A stretch of DNA of 64,000 nucleotides from Lysobacterales bacterium (GCA_016703225.1 JADJCM010000001.1:868001-932000); one strand, 5' to 3'. Counted from the stretch's first letter, positions 6,608-15,757 are shown. Numbers and translations: made by a program. Notes: generated by a model from the letters alone, not told the origin.

Positions 6608-7141
6608 ATGCCGCTGCGCCTGCGTGCCATTTGCGCCGACCTCACCACGCTCGCCCTCGATGCCATCGTCAACGCCGCGAACTCGTCGCTGCTCGGCGGT
6701 GGCGGCGTAGATGGTGCGATCCATCGCGCCGCCGGACCCGAGCTGTTGCGCGAGTGCCGCCTGCTCGGCGGCTGCCGTGTCGGCGATGCCAAGCTCACCC
6801 GCGGCCATCGCCTGCCGGCACGCCATGTCATCCACACCGTCGGTCCGGTGTGGCAGGACGGCCGCCACGGCGAACCCGAACTGCTCGCCTCCTGCTACCG
6901 CCGCTGCATCGAAGTCGCCGCTGCCGCCGGCCTCTCCTCGCTCGCCTTCCCCGGCATCAGCACCGGCGTCTACGGCTATCCGGTGGAACTCGCAGCCCCG
7001 ATCGCAGTGGCAAGCGTGCGCGAGCATGCACCGCTGCATCCCGGACTCACCGACGTCGTGTTCTGCTGCTTCTCCGAATCCCATCTCGCGATCTACCGAA
7101 GGTTGCTCGATGGATGCGACACGGATTCCGGCGCGCGATAA
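6608..7141 (+). CDS. Macro domain protein, O-acetyl-ADP-ribose deacetylase-like
   Basis: 177 residues from ATG 6608. It shows the macroD signature in order: DIVNAANSSLLGGGGVDGAIHRAAG, where the N-A-A-N and GGGGVDGAIH residues bind ADP-ribose, then HVIHTVGPVW and the FPGISTGVYGYP loop. The family removes acetyl from O-acetyl-ADP-ribose and can hydrolyse mono-ADP-ribosyl groups from proteins or nucleic acids. Length and motifs are complete, so the enzyme is likely active and cytoplasmic. Its position gives no hint of a specific partner, though several RNA-damage and toxin modules lie further right in the window. Confidence 0.92.
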   Translation: MPLRLRAICADLTTLALDAIVNAANSSLLGGGGVDGAIHRAAGPELLRECRLLGGCRVGDAKLTRGHRLPARHVIHTVGPVWQDGRHGEPELLASCYRRCIEVAAAAGLSSLAFPGISTGVYGYPVELAAPIAVASVREHAPLHPGLTDVVFCCFSESHLAIYRRLLDGCDTDSGAR

Positions 7142-7170
7142 ATCGCGCGCCCGAGCCACGCAACCGGCGC

Positions 7171-7512
7171 TCACGCGCAGCGCTGCGAGACCAGCACGAA
7201 CCAGCCGACGTAGCCGCAGACGCCAAGCAGTCCGCCGCCGCCGAGCGCGCCCAACCACAATTGCCGGCGCTGGTTCAGGCCGAACAGGATGGCGGCGACG
7301 ATGACGCCAAGCGCCATCGCGAGCGGCGCACCGAACAGCAGCGTCTTGCTCAGCCCCGCGCCGATTTCGCCGCACGAGTCGGCGCCAAAGGCCATCGCCA
7401 GCAGACCGAAGAAGAAGACGCCGACGAGCAGACCAAGCAGCAGCAGTGCGCCGCCGATCGCGATCGACCAGCGCAATGCCGGATGCATCGGTGTTGCGGT
7501 CGGGCGCGTCAT
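7171..7512 (-). CDS. Small integral membrane protein
   Basis: 113 residues from ATG 7512. Three hydrophobic segments are visible: WSIAIGGALLLLGLLVGVFFFGLLAMAFG, LLFGAPLAMALGVIVAAILFGL and LWLGALGGGGLLGVCGYVGWFVLV. No family recognised. Its start overlaps the stop of the leucine-rich repeat gene by 4 bases (7509-7512), so the two are translationally coupled and it is the last gene of a three-gene minus-strand run that starts with the TPR gene at 10495. Confidence 0.65.
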   Translation of the reverse strand: MTRPTATPMHPALRWSIAIGGALLLLGLLVGVFFFGLLAMAFGADSCGEIGAGLSKTLLFGAPLAMALGVIVAAILFGLNQRRQLWLGALGGGGLLGVCGYVGWFVLVSQRCA

Positions 7513-8705
7513 GGCCGTGCCTCCGGCGCGGCGTGACGCACGTGGTAGCGGAAATCGTGAGCGGGCACGCCGTCGAGCGGCTCGACCAGGAAGCGCACCT
7601 GCGGGCGCTCGGCGGCCCCGGCACTGCCGAGTCGACCGCGCAATCGCGCGCTGCGACCGGCATCGACGTCGGCATAGACCCAGGCCTGACGCGGCGGAAA
7701 ACCGAAGCCGCGCACCGACACCGCGCCAAACCAAGGCGAAATGCGTGACCAGTAGTGGTCCGGCGGCTGCAACCAGATGCGCACGCGGCCGCGGCCGATG
7801 CTGGCTTCAACCTCAACCTCATGAACGCCGCGCGTGTTGCGCGTCATCAACTCGACCGGACGCAGCGCGGATACGGTTTCGCCGTACCCGCTCGCGTCCA
7901 CTTCGCCGGAGCCGGCCCAACCTCTGCGTTCCTCGCGTCCGGACGCAGCGCCGGTGAATGCGTAGCTGCCCGGACCCTGCCACGACAGCCCGGGCGGATT
8001 CAGCACCGGCGTGTCGTCCAGATTCAGCGCCCAGTTGCCGCCGCGTTTCGGCAGCGCATCCGGCATCCGCGCGATGCGGCTCGCGGAGAGGTCGAGTCGG
8101 TCCAGGTCGAGCGCGAGCAGTGCGCTGAAGTCGGTCAGCGGTGTCGCCGACAAATCGAGCTCGCGCAAACGCGCCAGCGTGGCCAGCGCCGCCACATCGG
8201 CGACGCGCGTAGCGGCGAGCGCGAGTGCTTCGAGGCCTGCGGGCAATGCGTTCGCCGCGGGCGTCGGCAGCGGTTGCTGCGACAGGTTCAACTCGCGCAG
8301 CGCATCGAGCCCGGACAGCTGCGGCCATTGCGCGAGCTGGCCGTGGTCGAACCACAGCACGCGCAGCGCGGTGAACGCGCTAACATCCGGCGCCGCGGCA
8401 TGCGGCCAGTCGGCCACGCGCAGTGCACGCACATGTCCGGCCTCGATCCACACCGCTCGCCGGTTCACTTCGGCTTCGAGCAGGCCGCGGTAGTAGCCGC
8501 CGAGCGAGTGCACCGCCCGCAGCTCGAAGCCGCCATCGTGCGCGATCTGCTCCAGGGCCTCGCGCTCCGCAGGCGCCAGCGTCGTCAGCGCGCTGACGAT
8601 GTCCGGCGCCGGCTCGGCCAGCCCCGCCCACGTGAGCAGCCCGGCCAAGCCCAACAGCAGCAGCAGCGCCGCGCGTTTCATCCACTTCCACAGCCAGGCA
8701 CCCAT
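7509..8705 (-). CDS. Membrane-anchored leucine-rich-repeat protein
   Basis: 398 residues from ATG 8705. An N-terminal hydrophobic helix (about residues 10-28, RAALLLLLGLAGLLTWAGLA) anchors it in the inner membrane. Residues about 90-210 contain leucine-rich repeats with the L-x-x-L-x-L pattern (LRELNLSQQPLP, LEALALAATRVADVAAL, LRELDLSATPLTDFSALL, LDRLDLSASRIARMP). The remaining 180 residues are beta-rich and unassigned. Bacterial LRR domains usually mediate protein binding; nothing indicates the partner. It is followed by a coupled small membrane protein. Confidence 0.75.
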   Translation of the reverse strand: MGAWLWKWMKRAALLLLLGLAGLLTWAGLAEPAPDIVSALTTLAPAEREALEQIAHDGGFELRAVHSLGGYYRGLLEAEVNRRAVWIEAGHVRALRVADWPHAAAPDVSAFTALRVLWFDHGQLAQWPQLSGLDALRELNLSQQPLPTPAANALPAGLEALALAATRVADVAALATLARLRELDLSATPLTDFSALLALDLDRLDLSASRIARMPDALPKRGGNWALNLDDTPVLNPPGLSWQGPGSYAFTGAASGREERRGWAGSGEVDASGYGETVSALRPVELMTRNTRGVHEVEVEASIGRGRVRIWLQPPDHYWSRISPWFGAVSVRGFGFPPRQAWVYADVDAGRSARLRGRLGSAGAAERPQVRFLVEPLDGVPAHDFRYHVRHAAPEARP

Positions 8706-8797
8706 GTTGACCCCGTCCGATTTGCCCGTTCGAGTACTGCCACGCAAGATGGCGCGGATGCGGATCAGTCGGATCGGGGCGCGGGCGGCAAAATCTT

Positions 8798-10495
8798 TCA
8801 GAGCCTGGACGCGCTCAGCACGATATCGGCGTGCTGCCAGGCGGCGTCGAAGCGGCGTTGCACCTCGGCGGCTTCTGCGCCGCGCTGCTGCGCACGCAGG
8901 CTCTGCGCGAGGCCGAACAGCGACCAGCCGTTCTCGGGATTGCGCTGCAGTTCCTCGCGATAGGTCGCCTCGGCCGACTTGGCGTCGCCGGCGGCCAGCA
9001 GCATGGCGCCCAGTGTGTGCCGTGTCGGCGCATGCCAGCCCGGTGGCTCGTCGTAGGGAATGCCGTCCTCGATCACGACCGCTTCGCGCAGCGCCTCGAT
9101 GCCGGCTTGGGTGTCGCCGTTCACCGTCGCCAGCTCGCCGCGCAAGGTGCGCTCGGCGATGCGTACCGCATGCGCAAGCGGATAACGATCCCAGACCGTG
9201 AGCTTGGCCAGTTCCGGGTCGGCCGCGAGTTTGGCCAGCGCAGCCAGGTGCTGCTCGGCCTGCTCGAGTTCGCGATCTCGCACCGCGGCCATGCCACGCG
9301 CGTAGTGCCAGATCGCGCTGACATAGGGCAGGTCCGGCGCCGGGTTCGGCGCATCGATGATTTCCTCCCAGCGCCCGAAGCGCACGCGTCGGAACCAGTC
9401 GGTCATCCAGTAGTGCTGCAAGCCGGCGAAGCCCGGTTGCCGCATTAAGTCGGGCAGATTCGTGCGCGCGGAGGTGGCCTCGGCCGCTGCCTTCGCAACC
9501 GCACGTGCGCCTTCCATGCTCGCCGCGAACCACAGGAAGTGATGATTGTGTGGCACGTAGCCGAGCGGATACAGGCCCTGCGCATTGCCACGGCAGACGT
9601 CCAGATAGGCGTCGTCGGCCTTCACCGCGACTTCGTTCGCGAGCACCGCGTCATGCCAGCGACCGACCCGCGCATAGATGTGCGCGGGCATGTGCACCAG
9701 ATGGCCGGAGCCCGGGATCAAGGCGCGCAAGCGGTCGGCGGCAGCGACGCCGCGTTGCGGATCGGCCGAGGCCTCGACCGCATGCACATACAGATGCAAT
9801 GCACCGGCGTGGTCGGGATGACGCGCCATCACGCCCTCGAGCACGAACACGATGTGCTCGGTGTGGCCCTTCGGTTTCAACTCGGCGTCGTAGTAGTCCC
9901 AGGGTTGCGTGTCCATCATCGCCTCGGCCCAGAAGGTCGCGGCGTCGGGATCACCCGGAAGTTCGCGCGCGAGCGCGCCGCTGGCTTCGGCATAGGCGGC
10001 GTCGAGCGCGCTGCGATCGTCACCGGGCCGCTCGACGTAGCGCGCCGACAGCGCCTTGATGAAACCCTGCTCGCGCGGTGTCGCCTTGGCGGAGAATTGC
10101 TGCGCCTTCTGCAGGCGTTGCCAGGCCTTGGCATTGTTGCCCGGGTCCATGCCCGAGTTCACGTGCGGCCCGAGCACCAGCGCCGCGCCCCACCAGCACA
10201 TTGCGCATTCGGGATCGAGTTCCACCGCGCGCAGGAAGGAACGTTCGGCTGCGTCGTGATTGAAGCCGTAGGTGAGCATCAGGCCCTGGTTGAACCATCG
10301 CTGCACCGCTGGATGTTTGCTGGTGACCGCGAACTGGTAGTCGCCGAGGCCTTCGAGCAGCGTGGCTCCGATCTGGCTCACCGCAGCGGGCGGCGGCTCG
10401 GGCACCGCTGCCGGTGCCGGCGCGCGGCCACGCGAATAGAAGTAACCGGCGACGCCGGCAGCGATCACCGCGACCACGATGAGCATGCGCTTCAT
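8798..10495 (-). CDS. Tetratricopeptide-repeat protein, membrane-anchored
   Basis: 565 residues from ATG 10495, selected because GGAGG lies 7 bases upstream; an upstream in-frame TTG would overlap that ribosome-binding site. Residues 4-20 are a hydrophobic N-terminal segment (LIVVAVIAAGVAGYFY), followed by a Pro/Ala-rich linker. TPR-like units include FNQGLMLTYGFNHDAAERSFLRAVELDPECAMCWWGAALV and, near the end, TLGAMLLAAGDAKSAEATYREELQRNPENGWSLFGLAQSL. In between lies a conserved histidine/aspartate-rich region (HPDHAGALHLYVHAVEAS, PAHIYARVGRW, PHNHHFLWFAASMEG). I know this as a widespread uncharacterised secreted TPR family. It is transcribed toward the LRR gene 92 bases away. Confidence 0.8.
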   Translation of the reverse strand: MKRMLIVVAVIAAGVAGYFYSRGRAPAPAAVPEPPPAAVSQIGATLLEGLGDYQFAVTSKHPAVQRWFNQGLMLTYGFNHDAAERSFLRAVELDPECAMCWWGAALVLGPHVNSGMDPGNNAKAWQRLQKAQQFSAKATPREQGFIKALSARYVERPGDDRSALDAAYAEASGALARELPGDPDAATFWAEAMMDTQPWDYYDAELKPKGHTEHIVFVLEGVMARHPDHAGALHLYVHAVEASADPQRGVAAADRLRALIPGSGHLVHMPAHIYARVGRWHDAVLANEVAVKADDAYLDVCRGNAQGLYPLGYVPHNHHFLWFAASMEGARAVAKAAAEATSARTNLPDLMRQPGFAGLQHYWMTDWFRRVRFGRWEEIIDAPNPAPDLPYVSAIWHYARGMAAVRDRELEQAEQHLAALAKLAADPELAKLTVWDRYPLAHAVRIAERTLRGELATVNGDTQAGIEALREAVVIEDGIPYDEPPGWHAPTRHTLGAMLLAAGDAKSAEATYREELQRNPENGWSLFGLAQSLRAQQRGAEAAEVQRRFDAAWQHADIVLSASRL

Positions 10496-10656
10496 GACGT
10501 ACCTCCGCGGCAATCCGGTGCGCGAGTTCTACTCCGCCGCGGCGTGCGCTGCAATCGGCACGGCGCTGCGCCACTCGATCCGTGCGCAGCGCCGCGATCA
10601 GGTCGAGGTCGGCGGTGTGAAGGCCTGCGGTTGCCACGCGCACCGCCCTGTTCTAT

Positions 10657-10674
10657 GTTTTACAGCAGTAAAAC
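10657..10674. promoter_or_regulatory. Palindromic operator upstream of the MazEF-type module
   Basis: GTTTTAC (10657-10663) and its exact complement GTAAAAC (10668-10674) are separated by AGCA. The site ends 9 bases before the antitoxin ATG at 10684, so bound protein would block initiation. AT-rich palindromes just upstream of the operon are the usual targets of AbrB-fold antitoxins, so autoregulation is likely. Position and symmetry are seen; binding is inferred. Confidence 0.65.
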
Positions 10675-10683
10675 CCTGAGGCC

Positions 10684-10941
10684 ATGCCCATGAGTTGCAG
10701 CGCGACCCTTCGACAATCCGGTGGTTCGATCATTCTTTCGATTCCGAAATCGATCGCGAAGTCACTGGCGGTGGAGGCGGGTTCAGTCGTGGACCTGGTC
10801 GTCGAGGGCCGCCAACTGCGCGTTTCGGCGGCCAGGCGAACCTTGGCGCAACGCCTCGCTGAATCTCCGAAAACTCCGGCGAAGTGGGGCCGGGATGCGG
10901 ACTGGCTCGCCGCGCCGGCGATTGGTCGGGAACAGCTGTGA
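10684..10941 (+). CDS. mazE: AbrB/MazE-like antitoxin
   Basis: 85 residues from ATG 10684; ATG 10690 is also possible. The swapped-hairpin AbrB fold is visible as ATLRQSGGSIILSIPKSIAKSLAVEAGSVVDLVVEGRQLRVS. The tail (RRTLAQRLAESPKTPAKWGRDADW) is the toxin-binding extension typical of MazE/ChpBI/PemI. It overlaps the toxin start by 4 bases, the standard arrangement for coupled expression. It should neutralise the toxin and repress its own promoter through the palindrome just upstream. Confidence 0.88.
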   Translation: MPMSCSATLRQSGGSIILSIPKSIAKSLAVEAGSVVDLVVEGRQLRVSAARRTLAQRLAESPKTPAKWGRDADWLAAPAIGREQL

Positions 10942-11285
10942 GCCGCGGCCTGCCAGCGCGCGGCGACATCCTCGATCTCAGCCTCGACCCGACGCTCGGC
11001 CGCGAGATCCGCGGCACGCGGCCAGTGCTCGTGCTTTCGGCCGACAGCTTCAACGCCGCGTCCGGACTATTGCTGGTCGCCCCAATCACGCAGGGCGGCC
11101 AACTGACCCGCAGCACCGGCTTCAGCGTAACGCTGATGGGGGCTGGGACGCGCACGCAGGGCGTCATCTGCTGCGACCAGACGCGCACCATCGACTCGCG
11201 CGCCCGTCGCTTCCGGCGCATCGAGCGCGCGCCGGACGCAATCATCGACGAGGCCATTGATGCCGTGCGTTCGATCCTCGACTAG
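10938..11285 (+). CDS. mazF: MazF/PemK family endoribonuclease toxin
   Basis: 115 residues from GTG 10938, overlapping the antitoxin TGA (GTGA). An ATG further upstream would lie deep inside the antitoxin. MazF features: ARGDILDLSLDPTLGREIRGTRPVLVLS, where the conserved Arg precedes the RPVLVLS strand, then LLVAPITQG, and GVICCDQTRTIDSRAR, where the D-Q-x-R-x-x-D segment is characteristic. Members cleave mRNA or tRNA at short sequences. All key segments are intact. The gene ends 8 bases before the convergent exporter operon. Confidence 0.9.
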   Translation: MSRGLPARGDILDLSLDPTLGREIRGTRPVLVLSADSFNAASGLLLVAPITQGGQLTRSTGFSVTLMGAGTRTQGVICCDQTRTIDSRARRFRRIERAPDAIIDEAIDAVRSILD

Positions 11286-11293
11286 CGCACCGA

Positions 11294-12559
11294 TCAATCC
11301 GTGCGCAGCGCCGCGATCGGGTCGAGGTCGGCGGCTTGGCGGGCGGGGTAGACGCCGAAGGCGAGTCCGGTGAGCGCGCAGATCAGGGTCGCGGCGAACA
11401 CCGGGATCGGCGCCCAGCCCACCGCCCAGCCCGCGCCCCAGGCGATCAGGTAGGCCAGCGCGCCACCAAACACGAGTCCGAGCACGGCACCGACGCCGCA
11501 GATCAGCGCCGCTTCGCGCATGAACTGTTCGATCACGTCGCGCCGACGCGCACCGAGCGCGCGCAGCAGCCCGATCTCGCGTTTCCGTTCGAGCACGTTG
11601 GCGAGCATGATGTTCATGATGCCGATGCCGCCGACCAGCAGGCTGACGCCGGCGATCGCGGCCATCACGATCTGGAAGATGCGCTGCGTCGCCTGGTGCT
11701 GGCGGTACAACTGCGCCGGCACGATCAGCGCGTAGTCCTTCTGCCCGGCATGGCGCTGGTCGAGCAGAGCCGAGAGCACCTTGGAGCCATCGACGATGCC
11801 GACCGGGTCATCGAGCTGCACCAGGAACCGGTCGATCTCGTCCTCCATCGGCTGGAAGCGCAGGCGCGCCAGTGCCGAAGCCAGCGGCACGAACACGCGG
11901 TTGCTCTCGAGACCGAGCTGCACGCCCTCGAACTGGTCCTTGCTCAGATCGCGATCGACCAGCACGCCGATGACCTCGAACCAGGCGTGGTTGACCTTGA
12001 CCAGCTCGCCGACCGCGTCGCGACCCGGGAACAGCGTCTTCGCCGCCTGGTGGCCGAGCACCGCCACCGCCGCCAGGCGCTCGTCGTCGGCCAGGTCGAA
12101 CACGCGACCGCTGCCGACGGCGAGCGAGGACAGCTTGAAGTAGTCCGGCGTGACGCCGCTCGCCACCGCGTCCGAGTTCGCGTATTCGCTCAGCACCGAA
12201 TGCGTCTTGATCGCCTTCTCGGCGGCGAATCCGCTGGCGCGCGGCACCACTTGCATCGCCGCCTCGGCGTCGGCTCGGGTCAGCCCGAGGCTGCGGGCAC
12301 GCATCTCGCGCAGCGCCTCCTGGTCCGGCGGCGACTCGGTTTTCACGATCAGGTTGCGCAGACCCAGACCCTCGACCAGCTTCAGCGCTTCCTGGCGCGA
12401 GCCTTCGCCGACGCCCTGCATCGCCACGATCGAGCCGACGCCGAAAATCAGTCCCAACAGGGTCAGTAGCGTGCGCAGGCGGCGACGCCACAACTCCTCG
12501 ACCGCCTCACGCCAGTGCGTGCCGAAGCGATGACCGATGCGATCGATCCAGACACTCAT
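11294..12559 (-). CDS. MacB-type ABC transporter permease (FtsX family)
   Basis: 421 residues from ATG 12559. One N-terminal transmembrane helix (RTLLTLLGLIFGVGSIVAM), a periplasmic domain of about 230 residues, then three C-terminal helices containing the FtsX signature GGIGIMNIML followed by ERKREIGLLRALGA. This is the MacB topology without a fused ATPase. It is the last gene of a five-gene minus-strand operon: ATPase, three adaptors, permease, the last four overlapping by 4 bases each. The complex should use ATP to drive conformational change in the periplasm and push a substrate through an outer-membrane channel encoded elsewhere. The substrate is unknown. Confidence 0.9.
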   Translation of the reverse strand: MSVWIDRIGHRFGTHWREAVEELWRRRLRTLLTLLGLIFGVGSIVAMQGVGEGSRQEALKLVEGLGLRNLIVKTESPPDQEALREMRARSLGLTRADAEAAMQVVPRASGFAAEKAIKTHSVLSEYANSDAVASGVTPDYFKLSSLAVGSGRVFDLADDERLAAVAVLGHQAAKTLFPGRDAVGELVKVNHAWFEVIGVLVDRDLSKDQFEGVQLGLESNRVFVPLASALARLRFQPMEDEIDRFLVQLDDPVGIVDGSKVLSALLDQRHAGQKDYALIVPAQLYRQHQATQRIFQIVMAAIAGVSLLVGGIGIMNIMLANVLERKREIGLLRALGARRRDVIEQFMREAALICGVGAVLGLVFGGALAYLIAWGAGWAVGWAPIPVFAATLICALTGLAFGVYPARQAADLDPIAALRTD

Positions 12560-13827
12560 CCGACTCTCCGCATGCCGCCACCACGCCCGCCGCGGGCGCC
12601 ATCGCTCGGCGCCGAAAAGCGCTTCGCGTCCGGATTCGCCGCATTCGCGGCCGGTGTCAGCACCACCGCGTCGCCGGCCTTCAGTCCCTTCAGCACCTCG
12701 CTGCGCGCGGTGCCGCGCGCACCGAGCTCGACTTCGCGCTTCGCCAGCTTGCCGCCTTCGCGCACTTCGACGTAGGTCTTGCCGCCCTCGGCAATCAGCG
12801 CCACGTTCGGCACCGACAGGCCTTCGCCGGCTTCTCCGGTGAACACATCCGCGGCCATGCCCTGCCCCGGCACCAACTGGAACTTGGCCACCGCCGCAGC
12901 CGGCACGGCGGCTTTCATCAACACGTACTTGACCGGGTTCTGGCGACTGCGCGACTGCGCGGCGCCGGCAACCCAGCTGACTTCGCTGACGAACTCCTGC
13001 TCGGGCCGGCCGAGCGCGTGCATCTTCACGCGCGCGCCGACCTTCACGCCCTGGGCATCGAGTTGGGTGAGCGCGAACTGCACCTCCAGCGACGACAGTT
13101 CCGGCAGTGCCCCGAACTCCTGGCCGGCCCACATGCTGGCGCCGACCTTGGGCTTCTCGCCGCCCCAGTCGGTGCTGAGCACGAACACGCCATCGTGCGG
13201 CGCGTACAGCTCGAGCGCGGCCACGTCCTCGCGCCGGCGCTGCGCATTGAGCCCATAGGTGGCGCGCTGCGAATCGAGCACCGCCAGCTCGGCCCCGCCA
13301 CGCACGCCGGTCTGCTGCTTCTGCCATTCCAGGGTCTGGTGCTTGAAGCCGAGGAAGGCGGCGTCCTGCACCGCGTCGAGAATCTCGTTGCGCGCGAACA
13401 TGCCGAGTTCGGCGCCGGCGTAGCGCTCGGCGATGCCGAGATCGACATCGACCTTGGCGATTTCGGCACCGACCTTGTCCTGCGCGGTCGCGAGTTCGAG
13501 CTCCTTGCCGATGCGCGCGAGCACGTTGCGGCGCAGATCGAGCTCGGCCTTGGTCAATTCGAGTTCGCCCTGCGGCGCAATGAAGCGCGCGACCAGATCG
13601 CCCTTCTTCACCTGCGAACCTTCGGCGACCATCCACTCCAGTTGCCGCTGCGACCAGCCCTGGCCCGGCACCGCCAGTGGCGTCGCCTTGGCCGAGCGGA
13701 CTTCGCCCGCCGCCGAAACCCGCAATGCCACCGCGCCTTGCTTCAGCACTTCCACCGGCGCAACCAGGCCGGCGTCATCGCCGCAGGCCGCCAGCGCCAG
13801 CAGGGAGATCAGGCAGATGCGCCTCAT
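12556..13827 (-). CDS. Periplasmic adaptor (HlyD/MacA-like), lipoprotein, third of three
   Basis: 423 residues from ATG 13827. The N-terminus MRRICLISLLALAACG carries a lipobox (LAAC, Cys15), so it is probably lipid-anchored. Then come a lipoyl-like half motif, a coiled-coil hairpin (about residues 90-180, rich in Glu/Lys/Leu), the second lipoyl half (LELYAPHDGVFVL), beta-barrel and membrane-proximal domains, and an unusual Gly/Arg-rich end (GARGGRGGGMRR). Adaptors of this type bridge the inner-membrane permease and an outer-membrane channel. It overlaps the permease and the previous adaptor by 4 bases each. Confidence 0.88.
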   Translation of the reverse strand: MRRICLISLLALAACGDDAGLVAPVEVLKQGAVALRVSAAGEVRSAKATPLAVPGQGWSQRQLEWMVAEGSQVKKGDLVARFIAPQGELELTKAELDLRRNVLARIGKELELATAQDKVGAEIAKVDVDLGIAERYAGAELGMFARNEILDAVQDAAFLGFKHQTLEWQKQQTGVRGGAELAVLDSQRATYGLNAQRRREDVAALELYAPHDGVFVLSTDWGGEKPKVGASMWAGQEFGALPELSSLEVQFALTQLDAQGVKVGARVKMHALGRPEQEFVSEVSWVAGAAQSRSRQNPVKYVLMKAAVPAAAVAKFQLVPGQGMAADVFTGEAGEGLSVPNVALIAEGGKTYVEVREGGKLAKREVELGARGTARSEVLKGLKAGDAVVLTPAANAANPDAKRFSAPSDGARGGRGGGMRRVG

Positions 13828-14777
13828 GAGCGTTGCTCCCCGACCCGGATCACCACCCGAACCGGCTGCCCCGGCTTCAAGGCCTGCCCCTTGGGATCGA
13901 AACTGACCACGGCATCGACCACCGGCACCAGCTGCGCGCGCGACTTGCTGCGTACCGCGCGGCCGACCTCGGTGACCGTGCCCTCGATCGCCTGGCCAGC
14001 GCCGCCCTCGACCGTGACCCGCGCCTTCATCCCTACGGCCACGTGGCGAATCTCGGTTTCCGGAATCGCGACGCGCGCGATCAGGGTCGAGACGTCCGGA
14101 ATCTGCGCCACCGACTGGCCGCGAAACACCTGCGAGCCAACATCGAACTTCTCGCCCTGGAAATTGCTCTGGTGCAGGATGATGCCGTCGCGCGGCGCCT
14201 GCACGTTGAGCTCGGCCATCGCCTTCTGCGAGCGCGCCACTTCGTCGCGCAACTGTGCTAGCTCGGATTCGACCAGGCGCCACTCCTGCTTGCGCTGCTC
14301 GGCCGCGGCCGCCTCGCGACGCGTCGCAAGTGCAAACTGGCGCTCGGCCTGGTCGCGCTCGATCACCAGCTTCTGATAGTCGACGCGACGCACGATGTCG
14401 GCCGGCTGGTCGGCCTTGCGCGTCGCCTTCTCGGCGTTCGCCTTGGCTTGCGCAGTGGCCAGTGCTTCGGTGCGTTCGCGCTCCTCCAGTTCCAGGCGCA
14501 GGCGTTCGCGCTGGGTTTCCTTTTCCTTGAGCGCGCTCTGCTTGCCGCTCAGCGTGCGCAGCACCTCGGAGCTGTCGAAGGCGGCGGCGACCTCGCCCTT
14601 CTTGACCGGCGTGCCATCGGGAGCGAGCTGGGTCAGTGTCAGTTGCCACAGATCGTCGATTTCGGGAGGCGAGATCGAAGCGCTCTCGCGCGCGGCGATC
14701 TCGCCATCGAAGCTCAGTTCCGCGGCCGCCAGCGACATCGCCGACAGCAGCAGGATCAGGCACGAGAGTCGTTTCAT
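13824..14777 (-). CDS. Periplasmic adaptor (HlyD-like), second of three
   Basis: 317 residues from ATG 14777. Signal peptide MKRLSCLILLLSAMSLAAA, with no lipobox cysteine at the cleavage region. Residues about 75-200 form a long coiled-coil hairpin with many Glu/Arg/Ala (ALKEKETQRERLRLELEERERTEA and following), flanked by lipoyl halves (around GTPVKKGEVAA and LNVQAPRDGIIL). A C-terminal barrel ends soon after GQPVRVVIRVGEQ. It overlaps both neighbours by 4 bases. It is shorter than the third adaptor and lacks its C-terminal membrane-proximal domain. Confidence 0.87.
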   Translation of the reverse strand: MKRLSCLILLLSAMSLAAAELSFDGEIAARESASISPPEIDDLWQLTLTQLAPDGTPVKKGEVAAAFDSSEVLRTLSGKQSALKEKETQRERLRLELEERERTEALATAQAKANAEKATRKADQPADIVRRVDYQKLVIERDQAERQFALATRREAAAAEQRKQEWRLVESELAQLRDEVARSQKAMAELNVQAPRDGIILHQSNFQGEKFDVGSQVFRGQSVAQIPDVSTLIARVAIPETEIRHVAVGMKARVTVEGGAGQAIEGTVTEVGRAVRSKSRAQLVPVVDAVVSFDPKGQALKPGQPVRVVIRVGEQRS

Positions 14778-15757
14778 CGGCGCTCTCCGGTGGCGGCAAC
14801 CGCGCTCGTCGCGATCGGTTCGACGCGCACGCTGGAGGCCGGCAGCAGCTCAAGCCCGGCCGAATCCGCGAGTGGAATGGTGACGGTGAAATAACGCCCC
14901 GCGCCCATCTCGGCCTTGGCCGCAGGCGCGCCCGAGATCGACTCGATGGCTGCTTCCAGCTTCAGGTCGGGGCGCGCGTCGAAGCGCAGCCGCACTCGCT
15001 GGCCGACACTGAGGGCGCTGCGGTCGGCTTCCAGCGCATAGGCGCGCACGGTCATCGGTCCGCGATCGACGATGTCGCCGATCTTCATCCCCGGCCAGGC
15101 CGAGGAGCCCTCGTCGAGACGGTCGCCGCGCCACGGGTTGAAGCCGTGCACGACGATGCCATCGACCTCGGCCTTCACTTCCGCCAGCGCCACCTGCGCC
15201 TGGTGATAGAGCAGGTCCTGGCGCAACTTGTCGATCTCCAGGCGCGCGTCCTCGCGGCGACGCTTGACCGCGGCGATGGCTGCGTCGCGCTCCTTGCGAC
15301 GCAATTCCAAGTCACGACCGGTGCGCACCAGCTCGCCCTGGTAGCGGTCGTAGTCGAGCGCGGACAAGTGCTGCTTCGGGATCGCAGCATCGACCTTGGC
15401 CTTGCGGTTCAATGCGTCGGCATCGACGAAGGCGCGTTCGGCATCGATCGCAGTCACATCGAGTGTCGCCACTTCCTGCGCGACGCGCGCTTCGGTCTGA
15501 TCGATTTGGCCGGTGAGCGTCTGGATCTGCGCCGCGCTGCCGCCGGCATCGATGCGCACCACAACGTCGCCGCGCTTCACCGGCGTGCCCTCGCGCACGT
15601 AGTAACGCAGCACCACCGGCGACGAATTCGACGGCGGGCAATACACCGGCTGCGCGTTCAGCGCGACCACTTCGCCGCTGAGGATCACGCGGGGGTTTGC
15701 GGCGCTCACGAGGCTCGCGCACGTCAACAACAGCGCGAATGTGGGTCCGAATTTCAT
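14774..15757 (-). CDS. Periplasmic adaptor (HlyD-like), first of three
   Basis: 327 residues from ATG 15757 with signal peptide MKFGPTFALLLTCASLVSA. A lipoyl-like segment (YYVREGTPVKRGDVVVRID), a coiled coil of about 100 residues (TDQ...LRRKERDAAIAAVKRRREDARLEIDKLRQ), the second lipoyl half (VDGIVVHGF) and a barrel domain follow. The start codon and first codons lie inside a perfect 26-bp inverted repeat (15741-15803), so the initiation region can fold into a hairpin. A longer frame reaches 15877, but the signal peptide supports 15757. It begins 73 bases after the ATPase gene stops. Confidence 0.85.
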   Translation of the reverse strand: MKFGPTFALLLTCASLVSAANPRVILSGEVVALNAQPVYCPPSNSSPVVLRYYVREGTPVKRGDVVVRIDAGGSAAQIQTLTGQIDQTEARVAQEVATLDVTAIDAERAFVDADALNRKAKVDAAIPKQHLSALDYDRYQGELVRTGRDLELRRKERDAAIAAVKRRREDARLEIDKLRQDLLYHQAQVALAEVKAEVDGIVVHGFNPWRGDRLDEGSSAWPGMKIGDIVDRGPMTVRAYALEADRSALSVGQRVRLRFDARPDLKLEAAIESISGAPAAKAEMGAGRYFTVTIPLADSAGLELLPASSVRVEPIATSAVAATGERR

